Assembly: GCF_003945595.2 (NCBI RefSeq)
Contig: NW_024104404.1
Location: 867,315-931,314, forward strand
DNA: 64,000 bases
Origin: Pipra filicauda
Lineage: Eukaryota; Chordata; Aves; Passeriformes; Pipridae
Direction of reading: 5' to 3'
Of this stretch, positions 25,601-37,309 are shown piece after piece. The position numbers and the translations under genes were made by a program. A model generated the notes under the pieces. It did no database searches and had not been told where the DNA came from. It was given only the letters and a program-made list of their open reading frames with translations. Position 1 is the stretch's first letter. The number at the start of each line of letters is the position of its first letter.

Positions 25601-26691
25601 TCAAAATGCCCCCACCATGGCAAGGCCACTCTTGTCCCACCGTCTCTGGGTTCAGCCATATGTAGTTTGGCTCCATTCCTCCTGATCCATCATGTGCCAG
25701 CCTTAGGAAATGAGCTCTTGGTGTGTTGGCAGTTGGCAGGGTGGCTCCCAACCAAGGCCAGGGGCTCCAACCCCATCTTGGTGCTGCTGTGAGACCTCCC
25801 ACCGGTTTCAGTGGGGAGCTGGTTGTGATATATGTTGCCTTTTTAAAAATCCCACCATTTTTAAATCCTCTGTGTTATTTCCCTTCTGTTCCCTCACCTG
25901 CTTTTGAGATGGATTCAATGCCACAGACTCCTGAGGCTGTGATTCCTTGACACGGCTCATTTGAGATGATGGAAAATCCCTCTCAAGTCTCACCCTGGTT
26001 CTGGCATCCTCCTTCCAAGCTGCCCTCCCCTAAACACTCACTTTCTAGGGGGAAAAATGGCATGTTCCAGAGCTGTATCAGCCAGCATAAGACAGATTTT
26101 TTCCATTCCACAGGAGTTAAGAAGTGGTGACAAATATTACAGGGGAAGCACTGGGGTTTTGTACGAGTTACCACAAATTAGTCACCGTTGGTCAGGATTG
26201 CCCTCCTCACCCTCATTAGGGAAGGCAAAGGCAGGGTTGAGAGAAGCAGGAAGCTCAGTTGAAGCTCAGTTGAGCCTCTCTGCTGGGTGCTGGTGCCACG
26301 TCCCTCTCCTGGGAGGGCAGCAGCACTTGGAATTAATAAATGTAGAAATCACACCCTGGCTGACAGCACTTGGCGGATTGTTGTTACGTGTGTCCCCTCT
26401 GGTCACTGCAGCTGGATGAGATTTTCCTCTCCTTTCTCTCCCAGTCCCACTGTGTCTTTGACAGCCCTTTCCACGTGGGTTCTTTCATTATTTCTCCTGT
26501 GTAGTTTGTTTTGTGCTGTGAGGTTTGGAGGGAGAAGGTGAACCCTTTCCTTTTAACTGTGACTGTACAGACTGTTCTCTGCAGTGCAGGGAGCTTTGCC
26601 ACCCCTGTGCACAGTTCTGCTGTAAAAACCAGTTAAATGCCAGTCACTGACCTGACAGAGCTTCACCTGGAGGAACTTTGACACGATGACT

Positions 26692-27090
26692 CGAACATAA
26701 ATCCTGTGAGGAGCAGCTGAGGGAGCTGGGGGGACTCAGCCTGGAAAAAGGAGGCTTTGAGGGGGGGACCTTCTCACTCTCTGCAACTCCCTGACAGGAG
26801 GGTGCAACCAGGGGTGGGTCAGGCTCTGCTCCCAGGGAACAAGGGACAGGACGAGGGGAAATGGCCTCAAATTGTTCCAAGTTGTTCAAATTTCTTCACT
26901 GAAAGAGTGGTTAAATATTGGAAGGGGCTGCCCAGGGCAGTGGTGGAGTCCCCATCCCTGGAAGTGTTCAACAAATGAGTTAACATGGCACCTGAGGACA
27001 TGGTTTAATGGGCAGGTGGGACTTGGTCAAAGGTTGGACCTGGTGATCCTGGAGGTCTTTTCCAACCTTAGTGATCCTATGACTCCATAC
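26692..27090 (+). mobile_element. CR1 LINE 3' fragment, different subfamily
   Basis: Plus orientation, about 400 bp. It has GAGGAGCAGCTGAGGGAGCT and CTCAGCCTGGAAAAAGGAGG typical of the longer CR1 3' region, then TTAAATATTGGAAGGGGCTG and a diverged end (GGTCTTTTCCAACCTTAGTG). Confidence 0.9.
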
Positions 27091-27350
27091 TCCTGTGCCC
27101 CAAAGGGTTTTAAAAATGGCATTTAAGTGTGGAATCTTCTTGTGGGAGGTCAGATAATCACATAAAATGGACAAGCTGCTACACTTTATTGTACCATGTG
27201 TTTTCACAACCCATATATGGACCACTTACTGTTTTAACTTGCCTGGCACAGGGCAGCAAGTCTGCCTGATGCTTTCCTTGGTGCATTTTAACAGCTCCAT
27301 TTCCTACCCTGGTCCCTGTTTAACCCTTTCCCTTCGTTGTCCACCTCCAG

Positions 27351-27539
27351 AGGACCAGTTGCCTCCCGGCTTCCCGAACATTGACATGGGGCCCCAGCTG
27401 AAGGTGGTGGAGCGGACCCGGACGGCCACGATGCTCTGTGCAGCCAGCGGGAACCCCGACCCAGAGATCACCTGGTTCAAAGATTTCCTGCCCGTCGACC
27501 CCAGCGCCAGCAACGGGAGAATAAAACAGCTGAGATCAG
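27351..27539 (+). CDS. PTPRS: PTPRS exon: Ig2 domain, first part
   Basis: A 189-nt exon with acceptor CCACCTCCAG and donor TCAG|gtaagg; phase 1 on both sides. The translation runs from [20 protein letters not shown] through the first Ig2 cysteine ([14 protein letters not shown]) and the core Trp ([12 protein letters not shown]) to GRIKQLRS. It ends exactly where the mini-exon A pieces can be inserted: the terminal G can join AG (first microexon), AA (second microexon) or GT (next constitutive exon). Each choice keeps the frame. Confidence 0.97.
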
Positions 27540-28212
27540 GTAAGGCCTGGCTGTGAGACTGGAGGAGTTGAGACCAAGAGGTTTCTGAAGCACAGGAGGG
27601 GCCTGACAGGCACAGGCCCCACTGCTGTGGATGGGGCCGTTCGCTCTTTTTTGTTGTTTTGGGGCTCATGTCTTACACATCCTTTCCACTTGGAGCCCTC
27701 CTGGCCTTCCCCACTGCCCAGCTGACATGAAGGGAAGCTGGTGCCCATCCAGAGGGCACTGTAACTATGATCCCTGGATCTTGGTGCTCTTGGAGCTCAG
27801 GGGAAACCAGGGCCTGGATGGGAGCTGAGGGTTTGCTCCTCAGCCCAAGAACTGGGCAAGGAAGAAAGAACCACTGTGGCAGACACGGCTTTTTAGGCCA
27901 CACACACCCCTGGTGTAGGGCCCGTGGCTCAGGCAGCCTCTTGCTGTCAAGACACGATGGTGTCAGTGGAGCCTCTCCAAGCTGGTGTTGAAGAACAGCT
28001 CTTGCAGGACCTCTCCAGTGTCACATCCCTGCAGCCATCGCTGTGGAGCCGTTGGGAATGTTCCGGAGTGACCCCTCAGCGCTCGGTGGCTCTGCCCGTG
28101 GAGTCCATCCCCACCAACAGATGTACCCCAGCTCTGTGGCTCTTGTCAGTTTTCCATCTTTCCCCATCTGCTTGTCCATCTGTCTCTCCTGTTTGTTTTA
28201 TGTTTGCTGTTT

Positions 28213-28236
28213 TGTGTGTGTGTGTGTGTGTGTGTG
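28213..28236. repeat. GT microsatellite
   Basis: An uninterrupted run of about twelve TG dinucleotides. Confidence 0.95.
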
Positions 28237-28899
28237 GCAACGTGACATCTCTTAATATTCACGTTTCGGGAGCTGTTTTTATACTTGTTAAATCTGCCAG
28301 TTTTGCTGGGTGAGAGCGTGCAAGGAGGGCATAGGTGGATTTATTTTTGAGTACTACTGATAAAACACTCCCATTGAGAGCTGCAAAAATGAAGCAAGCT
28401 TTGGAAGTTTTACCTCTTGACAAAAACTAACCCAGAAAATAATCCTTTTCACATACTGCTTGGACCGACTGCTTAGACCCAGCCTAAAGAAAACATGTCC
28501 AGGGTTGGACCTAGCAAAGACCAGCATCACTTCAGCTGCTCAGAAGATTTCTTTGGCCAAGAGAGATGGAGCATTTTTAGGTCTTTTTTTTGGCAAAAAA
28601 AGGCATTGTTGTAGGCAAAGGGAAAGCAGAGGCTTCAGTGAAGCCACTGGGGTTGCTTTGTTTGTATTAGACCTTTTACAAGGTGTCCAGTTGAGTAATA
28701 ACCAACTGCTTCTGCCCAGATCTCTGCTGGCTCTGGAAAAATCAGTTTTGACTGTGTCCTGCTGCATCTGAATATCAGAGCATGGAACCACCGGGTTTTT
28801 GTCTTGCCCTTTTTGGCAAAGACTCTACTAAAAATATAGATTTTTAGTTCATTGGGCCACCAGTGGAAAAGCTTCAGCATAGCTCCAATTTAATGCAGC

Positions 28900-29350
28900 T
28901 TTTACACACCTGCATAAATGCTCCTTATTCAGTGAAACAAAGTTACAAGGAGATCCTTAAACTGCTTTGTGGAATTAGAATGGCTTGTTGAATCCTACGA
29001 ACGCAGATGAGATTGACCTCCCTGTTTTATCATAACAGCTGAGGCAACTGCAAATAAAAAAAATCACTCAGCATAAATAATGAGAGGTAAACTAGAATTA
29101 TATCATGCTCTGTGACCGTGAACTGAAGTGTGAGTAATGCACAGGCAGATTATTTTTAATACATTCATCATCTTGCTAGAATGCCTTCGGATTTGATCTG
29201 GTGTTTTCCTCAGAGCCACCTGAGTGCTGTGTTTTTATTCCAGTGAATTGCTTGGCCTCAGAGTGAACCCTTGGCCCTTCTGATAAGTCAGAAGATACCT
29301 GCTGAGATTTAATCTCATTTACAGCTGCTTTCAATTAGAAAACTGGTGAA
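28900..29350. promoter_or_regulatory. Possible conserved non-coding element upstream of mini-exon A
   Basis: 450 nt of repeat-free, AT-rich sequence with GCATAAATAATGA and TTTTATCATAACAG words, contrasting with the GC-richer intron on both sides. Confidence 0.28.
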
Positions 29351-29925
29351 ACCCTGAAGCATCCCTGTTGCCCTTCGGGGCAGGAACCTGTTGCCTGTGT
29401 GGCAGGGAGTGCAGGTCCCTGGGCAGTCAGGGCTTCCCAGTTCTCCAATTTCTGCTTTCATGGCCTTTCAAAACTTGCATGTTCTGCAAGGAAAGGCCTG
29501 TGAAAGTGCAAAATATGAACATTAGGGTCATCTGTACTGTGCCAGCACTTTGACCTGTGGAAAAGGATTCTTTAACACCATGGCAGAGCAGATTCAGGCA
29601 TGGATTTGTGACTGGAATTCAAGGTGATGCCTGTTTGAGCTGCTAAAGTCAGAATTTAATTGTAATACATTTATCTTTCCAGAAAACAAACTTTGCTGCC
29701 AGAAGTGTGGCACTAGCACACAGCAGGGCATTGGATGCTCCAGGACACTGCTAATAAGCTTCAGTGTCTTTCACCCACAGGTCACCAGTGGGACTCCAGC
29801 CAACCTTGGGGTTACCAGTTACACCCAGCCGAGGGTGTTTGAGGGGCCCTCTGGGAACAGGGGTGCAGGGAGGGGCAGTGACCCTGCTGCTAAATCACAG
29901 CTTCATCACTGCACTTTGTGCTAAC

Positions 29926-30136
29926 AGATCTAGGAAGATTTAGGAAGAAATTCTCCCATCTGAGAGTGGTGAGGCCCTGGCACAGGTTGCCCGGAGAAGC
30001 TGTGGCTGGAATTGTCCGAGGCCAGGTTGGACAGGGCTTGGAGCAACCTGGGCTAGTGGGAGGTGTCCCTGCCCGTGGCAGGGGGTGGAACTGGATGACC
30101 TTTAAGGTCCCTTCCAACCCAAACCATTCTGGGGTT
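29926..30136 (+). mobile_element. CR1 LINE 3' fragment
   Basis: Plus orientation: TTTAGGAAGAAATTCTCCC, GAGGCCCTGGCACAGGTTGC, CAGGTTGGACAGGGCTTGGA and a clean end in CCCTTCCAACCCAAACCATT. Confidence 0.9.
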
Positions 30137-30330
30137 TAGTGACTGTGCTGTCCCCAAACACGTGCCTGTGTTGCTCCCTGATGGAGTCTGGGACAGGCTG
30201 AGGGAGCAGCAGGGCAGGACAGTCCCAAATTCCACCCTGGAGATGAAGTCATCAGGATGGCAGCCGTGCTGCTGCAGTACAGAGGGTGCTAAGAACTGGA
30301 TTTTTATCAATATATGAGTTAGTGGTAAAC

Positions 30331-30338
30331 ATGCAAAT
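30331..30338 (+). promoter_or_regulatory. POU octamer motif ATGCAAAT
   Basis: A perfect octamer followed by GAATTCATTAA, a typical POU/homeodomain arrangement, about 700 nt upstream of the first mini-exon A piece. Could be chance. Confidence 0.3.
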
Positions 30339-31026
30339 GAATTCATTAAAAGGAACAAGTGAAATGTCACACAGGGAACTCTGCGAAATCAGGAACCGTG
30401 TCCAGATTTGGTTCTCATTTATATTAAATCTGAATGTTTGGCTGCCAATATAAACAGGCCCCTGAGACCACAGTCATTATATTCCCATCATCCTGGGGAC
30501 CCATTTGTGACATGGGTCTTCAATCTAATCAAGAAACAGGTGATATGTCATTAAACATAGTGGCTTTTCTCTGGTATTTCTGCTCCCCCTTTCCATCTCC
30601 AGATAAACTTCCCAACCAGCTGGAAACCTTTTAATGCTTGGGGGTTTGGCTGAGTGAAAAGCTGAATTGTCAGGAGGAGGAGAATGGGAAGAAGCTCTGT
30701 CCGGGCTCCTGCTTCCCTTAGACAACGTGAACATCTCAGCCTTAGAGACCTGGGTTGAACACGGGTTTAAGTGGTCTTGGAAAAGGGATATTTCTGCTTA
30801 TCTCGGGACATTTAAAGCAGGAGGCAGAGCCAATGTCCTCTGCTCAGCCATGCCATCTAGGGGGGACACTGGAGGCAGCCTCCAGCCACCTTCCTCACCA
30901 CAGAAATACTAAAACCTTTTGTGTCTTGTGTGTGTCTTCTGTCTTCTAAATAACTGGCTATAACAAGCTTTTCTTTTCTTTTTTTTTTTTTTTGTTTTTG
31001 TTTTTCACTTTTTTTTTAACATTCAG

Positions 31027-31035
31027 AGACCTTTG
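31027..31035 (+). CDS. PTPRS: PTPRS microexon: mini-exon A, first piece (9 nt, E-T-F)
   Basis: Nine bases, AGACCTTTG, lie between ACATTCAG and gtaagt (a strong donor). With the G carried over from the Ig2 exon they read Glu-Thr-Phe plus one base, matching the ETF start of the known meA insert of PTPRS. The upstream 50 nt are almost pure T, a typical PTBP1-type context. A GCATG motif lies 121 nt downstream (31156-31160). The insert falls in a loop of Ig2, where LAR-family microexon choice tunes binding of postsynaptic partners. Too short for any ORF search; the call rests on phase, splice sites and family knowledge. Confidence 0.92.
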
Positions 31036-31155
31036 GTAAGTTTGTTCAATTAAAAAAAAAATTAAAAATCGAACCAAAAAACCCCAAACCTGCTAATGTG
31101 CAGATTTGTAACCCTTGCCCTTTAAACTAATTCCTTTGTAACAGCTTCTTGAGAG

Positions 31156-31160
31156 GCATG
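31156..31160 (+). promoter_or_regulatory. GCATG motif downstream of mini-exon A, first piece
   Basis: Core RBFOX pentamer 121 nt downstream of the 9-nt microexon, in the position where it usually promotes inclusion. A single pentamer is weak evidence. Confidence 0.3.
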
Positions 31161-33107
31161 CTCTGCATTTCTTCTACTAACTCCTTTCAGTAGGGATGTT
31201 CTGCCCTCTAAATTAATTTCTGCAGGGGTATTGCAGGCTACAAAAAAAAAAGAATAGTAATAACAATTCCAATTAATTTATCTGTATAAAGAGATAACAG
31301 CTAAATATAAACCTCCTAACATTGGATAGATTTTTTTTTTTTTGGTCTCTTAGCAACAGTTGTCCTGGAATTCCCCAATTACACAATAGCTTGTACCCTG
31401 GAACTGTGATAATTGTGTTCACACCTGCAGGAGGTCTTGGAGTTCCACATCTAACGGGGTTATTGGCATTTTTCAGGAGGGAGACGTGGGGGTGCAGCAT
31501 TTCCAAATTGAAGCTGTAAATCACAGGTCGGTGGGGAAGGGTTGAGGATAAGAAGAACCCCCCCCACACACCCCTTTTTTGCCCCTCTGGATCATCTCCA
31601 TCCCCAGAGAGGGCAGGAGCCTGTCTGCAGAGCTCACGTCACGTTCCCTGCGTGTGCCAAGTCCCCTTTTGTTTCTGGAGACGTAGGAATTGCAGCTGTC
31701 AGCCCGGATCCGGCGTTTTCCGACTGCAGGAGCCCCTTGATGATTTGCCTGCTTGTTTGGAGCAGAAAGCTGCGTCCAGCCCTCGGGAGAGCAGCTCAGC
31801 ACACACATGTTCTCACACGTGGCCCTGACAGAAGGTGGGGATGTGTTTTCTGTCATTGCCATGGCAATGGTGACTGTCCCCCTCTCCCTCTTTTCAAGGC
31901 TCGGAGGATCCGGAGGCGGCACAGCATGTGGGAAATCAGAGGGAGGGGTGGTGGAGAGCAGACCCCCGTCCTCTGTCACAGAGGGGGACACCTGCACGGG
32001 GAATTCTGCCTGGCACCATCTTGGGCATTTATAATCCAGAGACAAGGCCTTTAAGCTGCCTTTTGCCTCTGCTGCTAAACCCTGGGCTGGCCATCTGGGC
32101 TCAGGCAGCCTCAAAATTTGCCCTAAATAGGCAGATCTGCAGATCCTGGGAGGCTGGGGAAGGCAGTATGAATAGTTTGCACGTGGCATCTCAGAACCAG
32201 CTTTTCCCTTGGAAAATCAGCATCCACTGTGAGCTGTTCCTCCTTTAGTTCTCCTGCAGAGCTGGTGCCTTTGCTCTGCCCTGGACACTGGGCAGCCTCA
32301 GGCAGTCCCTGGTGCTCACCAGGCAAGTCAGGTATTGAGCACAGGGGCCTCCCCTCCCACCCCCACGACCCCATTTCAAACCTTACAGGACCTGTCAGAG
32401 CTCCTCAGAATAATTAATTAAGTTCACCCCCTCTTCCAGCACCGTTCCTGCTGCCCCTGTGTTGAACATGACGCTGGTTAGATGTGAAACTCCAACGCTG
32501 AAAATCTACCATCTGTGTGTGGGCCACCACCCAAACTGCTGCTCTTGCCATGCCAGTTAATCGAGCTCATTCTGACTGAATCTCTGTCCCTCCCACCTCC
32601 AATCCCTGGTGTGGGGCATCTTCCTAAACCTCTTTTGCTCCTCACCTGTGTGCCAGAGTTAGACCTGGAAAGCCCGAGGTGCAGTTGCCTGGCTCACCTT
32701 GCTCTCCCAGAGCTCTGTCTCCAGGACAGTCTGTCTCCAGGAGCTGCTGACAGCCCATTTCCAGGGGCAGTGCTGATGCTCAGAGGGAGCAGGGAATGAC
32801 TAACCTGCAGTGACACAAGAAGGTAACACTGCTGTTGTGTCTGTGCTTGCACAGCTCTAACTTCCAGCATGTTTCTCCTGTCAATTAGAGGGAACTTTTC
32901 AGGAAACTGCCAGGCTTAGCCAAGGCCAAAGAAGCTTTCGAGTCGTGGGTGATGTTGGGGTCTCTTCCCCTCCTCTACCCTCTTCCCATTAGCCCTGTTC
33001 CATATTGGTGCCACAGATGGCAGATTTTCACTCCAGTTTTGAGACAGAAGGATGTATCAGAGGCTGTTTTTATTTCCACTGAACTCAACTATAACCCTTT
33101 GCTGCTT

Positions 33108-33129
33108 TCTCTCTCTCTCTCTCTCTCGC
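33108..33129. repeat. CT microsatellite
   Basis: Ten or so CT dinucleotides ahead of CGCTTTTTAAA. Confidence 0.9.
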
Positions 33130-33227
33130 TTTTTAAACCTCCCTGCCACCTCCTGGGTGGGGATCTGCCCAAGTCCTTGCTCTCCCACCTCTTCCAAGCG
33201 CTGTCTCTCCAACCTCTGTCCTGAGAG

Positions 33228-33349
33228 CTAACCAACCTGCTTCATTAACCTTAGCTAGTTCCTAACCCTAACTAGATGCTAACTTTTCTCTAGCCAATGA
33301 CCTAACCTCTTAACTAGAAGCTGAGTCTAACTAGAGTCTAATCCCTAAC
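33228..33349 (+). repeat. CTAAC-rich degenerate repeat
   Basis: Seven CTAAC and two TTAAC motifs within 122 nt, interleaved with CTAG. Parts look like a decayed 18-20 bp tandem repeat; CCTAACCCTAAC at 33261-33272 also resembles two telomeric units. CTAAC is the consensus of branch points and of QKI sites. Confidence 0.6.
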
Positions 33350-34824
33350 ACTAGAATGCCTCTCTTCCCTCAGCTCCTTTGAAAAATAAAGATGAACTGT
33401 AATCAATATCTCTCTATTTTTACCTTCTATCCTGAGAATGGAGGATTGAACCGCAGCAGAAGGATGAGCAGGGCTGAAGGATAAGGAGGGAAGGGGTTTT
33501 TTTTGGTGGTTAAGGCAGAAGATTGGCACGGAGGAGGTTTTGACTCCTGTTCTTGCCTCTGCCACAGACTTCCCTCCGTGACCTTGGGCAAGTTGCTTCA
33601 CCTCTACCTTGGTTTCCCCGTGTGTAAAGAGGGGTAATAACTCTACTGTACCTCAGTGGGGGAGAGGAGAGAGGGAGAGGCTGATATTTATCATTGAATG
33701 TGCTCCACAGCCCTGGCTGGGAGGTGCTGCAGAGTGGCAGCAGTGTCACCCATTGCAGAGGAGCTCTTGCATTTCTCCCCAGGGAGAGGCAACACTTGGC
33801 ATTGCGGGATCTGCCCCGTTCTCAGGATTGGGGTAAAAACCCACCGACTAAACCCCCTTCTTTGATAAGCTGTGTGACACTTCTGAATGCCCCCGTGAGC
33901 AAAAGGACCTGCCGTGTTTTCAAAGGAAGATGGTTTGGTTGCAACCTCAGGAGGTCAGATGGGGGGGACAGTGATTTTTACCCCTGACTGTGGCCTGGTT
34001 CACCCACCACAGCGTCACTCCCTCTCACCTGGGAGACCTGAACACTTGGGTTGGGCTCTTAGACACAACAGGAGGGGGTTGGAATAAAATAACCCAAGGA
34101 AGATGCAGTCAGCAGGCAAGTGTAGCAGGACTGCTCTCTCCATACAGCCCCCTCCTCACTGGCATTAGGGGTCCCAGAGCAGCTGCAGGAGGTCCCCAGG
34201 TAGCCCTGTACCTGTGCAGCAGCCTGGCCTTCAGTGCACAGCACCTGCCTTCAGTCCCTGTGCAGAGCTGTGAAGGATGACTGAAGGTCCTGAGCAGGAC
34301 ATGTACTGAATTTCTTGCACATCTGTGCCAATAACTAAAGTTTGGAACTGGGAATTTGCTAGCAAAGGTGGGATCAAACCTGCAGTTTAATGTGATGCAA
34401 GGTATTGGATGTCCCTCTCCCTGTCTGGGCTAACAGGGCCATAGTGCCAGCCCTTTTTTTCCCAGGAGTGATGAAGGTAAATGCAGGTCCATCACATGTT
34501 CTGGAAGTAGCAAACAGTAATGTTAGCTGAGAGCCTGAAGATTATCTTTGCATTCTTAGCAACAAAATGGAGCCAGTTTTAAGACTTTCCAAGCCAGGTG
34601 CCACAGAGGCTCTGCAAACAGCCAGCTGAATTGGGCTGCTTACAAGGGCACCCCCACCCTGAGCACACCGAGCCCTCTTCAGTGTCCCTGTTATTTAAGA
34701 TGAGGTAGAGCAGGAAGTTTCCTACTGGGAACTGTCTTCCTTGACTCAGGTCCTTTTCCCACGGGCAGTGCAGGTGTTTGGGGTTTTACAGTCTTTTCAC
34801 TTATTTTCTTTGTTTCCTTTGCAG

Positions 34825-34842
34825 AAGGTACACCGATCCGAG
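34825..34842 (+). CDS. PTPRS: PTPRS microexon: mini-exon A, second piece (18 nt, E-G-T-P-I-R)
   Basis: Eighteen bases lie between CTTTGCAG and GAG|gtaaga. With the carried-over G they read Glu-Gly-Thr-Pro-Ile-Arg plus one base, which is the TPIR part of the known meA insert. Both pieces are phase 1-1, so neither, either or both can be included without shifting frame. This parallels the 3-, 6- and 9-residue meA variants described for PTPRD. The acceptor is a CAGAAG tandem (NAGNAG); use of the second AG would give a 15-nt version lacking the Glu. Confidence 0.92.
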
Positions 34843-37309
34843 GTAAGACACCCCCAGCTCACTCACTCACCCACTCTCCAAACACTTCTCTCCACTCAGA
34901 TCCCGTTCCATTGCCCTGTGCTCAATACAGATTCGTGTTGTTGTTATGTTTTCTTGTCTTGCTTCACCTCTGGATATTTCTTTTTTTCTACCTGTCTTTA
35001 TTTTATCTATGGTTATAATGTCCTTTTTTGTTTGCTGGGTGCACTTGGTAATACTGATACTGTTATTCTAATAACGTCTCTGGCTGTGCTGCCTCAGATT
35101 TATGGCAGAATTTTAAGAGCTAATCTCTCCAGGACTATGAAGGACTGAAGTTTATCTCGAGCATTAAATGTTATCAAGGCTTGGTAAATACTTAGGACCT
35201 TCTCTTGATTGGTGCAAAGTGCTCCCAAACTGCTGATGGCGATGAGAGTTTTCCAGTCCTTTGCTCAGGCAGATCTTCAACACTTACCATCTCAGCCTAT
35301 TCATTTGTTTGGCTCCAGAGCCTCTTTCCACTTCCTCCCCACTCTCTTACCCTCAGGTTTCTCTGGGAAAGATCCATGGTAAGTAGCTTCTGCACTGTCT
35401 CTTTAATGGAGTCAAAAAATACTTGACCTCAAGCTGTCATTGAAAGGCAGAAGGAATTGGGTGTGCACCCCTTGGAAGACCCTGCTTTGGTTTTATCTCC
35501 ACTGGCACATTTAAAATTCCATAATTCTCTGCTGGTAAAAGCAACAGGAGGTGCTGTAGGTGAGATTTACGTTTTTCACACATCATCTCTACTGGCTCCT
35601 GACAAGTGCTGAACAGTCCTCGCCCTCTCTGCAGTGTCACTTCTGCCACTGCCTTGGTCAGCAGAGCTGCAGAGGGCAGGGTGGAAGGGGTGGGCAGAAT
35701 GGAAGGGATGAGTCCCTACTCCCCTTGGGAAGCTGCCCAGAGCAGTCCATGGTTCCCTTCCTGCCCTGCAGCGTGGCTTCCTCTGCCCTGTGTGCACTCA
35801 GACAAGTGATGCTCATGAGCCTTGCAGAAAACCTATCTGGAACCAGTGGGAACAACTCACAGATTTGTCCAAATTACAGAAATTTCTGGGAGAACTCACT
35901 GACCAGCTCTCCACCCAAGTGAAGCTCTCTGAGGCAGAGCTGGAGCTGTAATTCCATATGAAATTCGCTCAGCTGGGGGCTCAGTGTGAAGCTTCAGTGA
36001 GTTTGGGTTTTAACTCTTGTTATGCTGAAAAGCCCCACAGATTCTTTTGGAATTAATTTCGTTTGGTTTAGTGGTTTGGATGGGTTTTTTTTTTTTTTTG
36101 GTTTTTAGTTCTATCTGTTCTGCTTTTGGGAGCTCTGAGGCACAATGGATGCTGGTGGGAGCCTCACTCACACCCCATCCCTGTCCTAAATACTCTCCCA
36201 GCCTCACGTCCCCCCATACAGGATCATTCCCACCCACGCACACTCAGAGGAACGTGAGCTCCATGTCCTCCTCATGTGAACACACTGGTTTTTCCTTCCT
36301 GAAAAGGCTGTATCTGCAACCAACAATGATCTCATTTGCACTCTTCTCACTTAAGATTTTATCAATACTATTACACCGAGCTGGAATTGTTTGGTTTTCG
36401 TATTTAGTTTTTTTTTTTTCCTAGAGATGGGAGTTAAGAGTCTTACCACATGTGAGCTCTGTCCATATCTGTAGTATAATCATGTACTCCTAATACATAA
36501 AACATTTGAGAGCCTGTTGAATAATTTATGTAGTATGTATTTCAACTGGAGTTTTGCAGGGATGAAGCCTTCTGAGGTAAATGAGGCAATTTTCTCCCAT
36601 GTACTTCCATGCTGCATCTCTCTGCATATTTGCTGACAGGAATCTTTAGTTTGGGCTCTGGGTGTATTCTTGTAGCCTGCAATAATGTACAGGTTTAAGA
36701 AAAACCTTAATCCTTTTGGCCCAGATGATGCAAACCACGCAGGCAATTCTGAAGTTCCAGTGCAGTATTTACGGGGTTTTCCCTTGGGAATATTTGCTAT
36801 CAGCGAGGTGCTTTGCACAGGGACTCAGTAGGCTTCCTGGGAAGCAGGTATTTGAGCACAAAACAAAGGCAGTGGTGATAGAAATTCCCCAAGCAGTGGG
36901 TGACAAAGCCTTTCGCTTTTATGGTCACTGCTTCAAATTGAGCAAGGGAAAGTCAACTGCCTGCTGATGGATTTCCGGGGCTCACGGTAATATGGATTAT
37001 TGAGGCTGATTTCGGGAGTTCTGGTGCAGAACACCTGCATTGCAGAAGCCACAAAACTTGGTGCTTTTGCTGATGGGTTCAGGACAAAGAGTAACTCCTG
37101 ATAGAGCAGGGGGGGATTAAATTTTCTCCTCACGTTGGGTACATGTCCAGCCACAACACTGAGCCCAGCCACGAGCCGATGCCCACAGGGGCTCGGCGTT
37201 CCCGGCCTGCATTCCCAGGGAGGAAACAGCAGAACACTGAGGCTGTTGCAGTGTCTTAAAGCAAAGTGGTGATGATGGTGTCTGTGCTGCGGTGTTCTTC
37301 TCTCCTCAG
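34843..37309 (+). other. PTPRS: Intron between mini-exon A and the second Ig2 exon
   Basis: About 2.5 kb of plain intronic sequence. T runs occur near 36085-36100 and 36408-36419. I see no repeat family member, exon or strong motif cluster. Confidence 0.75.

Larger units (their letters stand above)
18278..27350 (+). other. PTPRS: Intron between Ig1 and Ig2
   Basis: About 9.1 kb. It holds the second 99-bp repeat copy (18310-18408), CR1 tails at 19950-20250 (minus), 21776-21921, 24706-25024, 25497-25600 and 26692-27090 (all plus), and a CA repeat at 24283-24321. There are AT-rich candidate non-coding elements at 22560-22900 and 24130-24260. A short run at 18497-18562 may be a further decayed CR1 end. 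No additional exon could be supported. Confidence 0.8.
27540..31026 (+). other. PTPRS: Intron before mini-exon A, first half
   Basis: About 3.5 kb. It contains a GT microsatellite (28213-28236), an AT-rich candidate non-coding element (28900-29350), one CR1 tail (29926-30136, plus), an octamer-like POU motif (30331-30338) and a long T-rich tract (30969-31020) that forms the polypyrimidine tract of the microexon. Confidence 0.8.
31036..34824 (+). other. PTPRS: Intron between the two mini-exon A pieces
   Basis: About 3.8 kb. It holds a GCATG motif and a TACTAAC element soon after the first microexon, a C/A-rich patch (31558-31575), a CT microsatellite (33108-33129) and a cluster of CTAAC/TTAAC motifs (33228-33349). 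No exon besides the two microexons could be supported; the minus-strand open frame across 31521-32189 has no gene-like features. Confidence 0.8.

Noticed and set aside
31521..32189. 222-codon minus-strand open frame
   Set aside because: Lies in the meA intron, has no family resemblance and no promoter or splice context; treated as chance.
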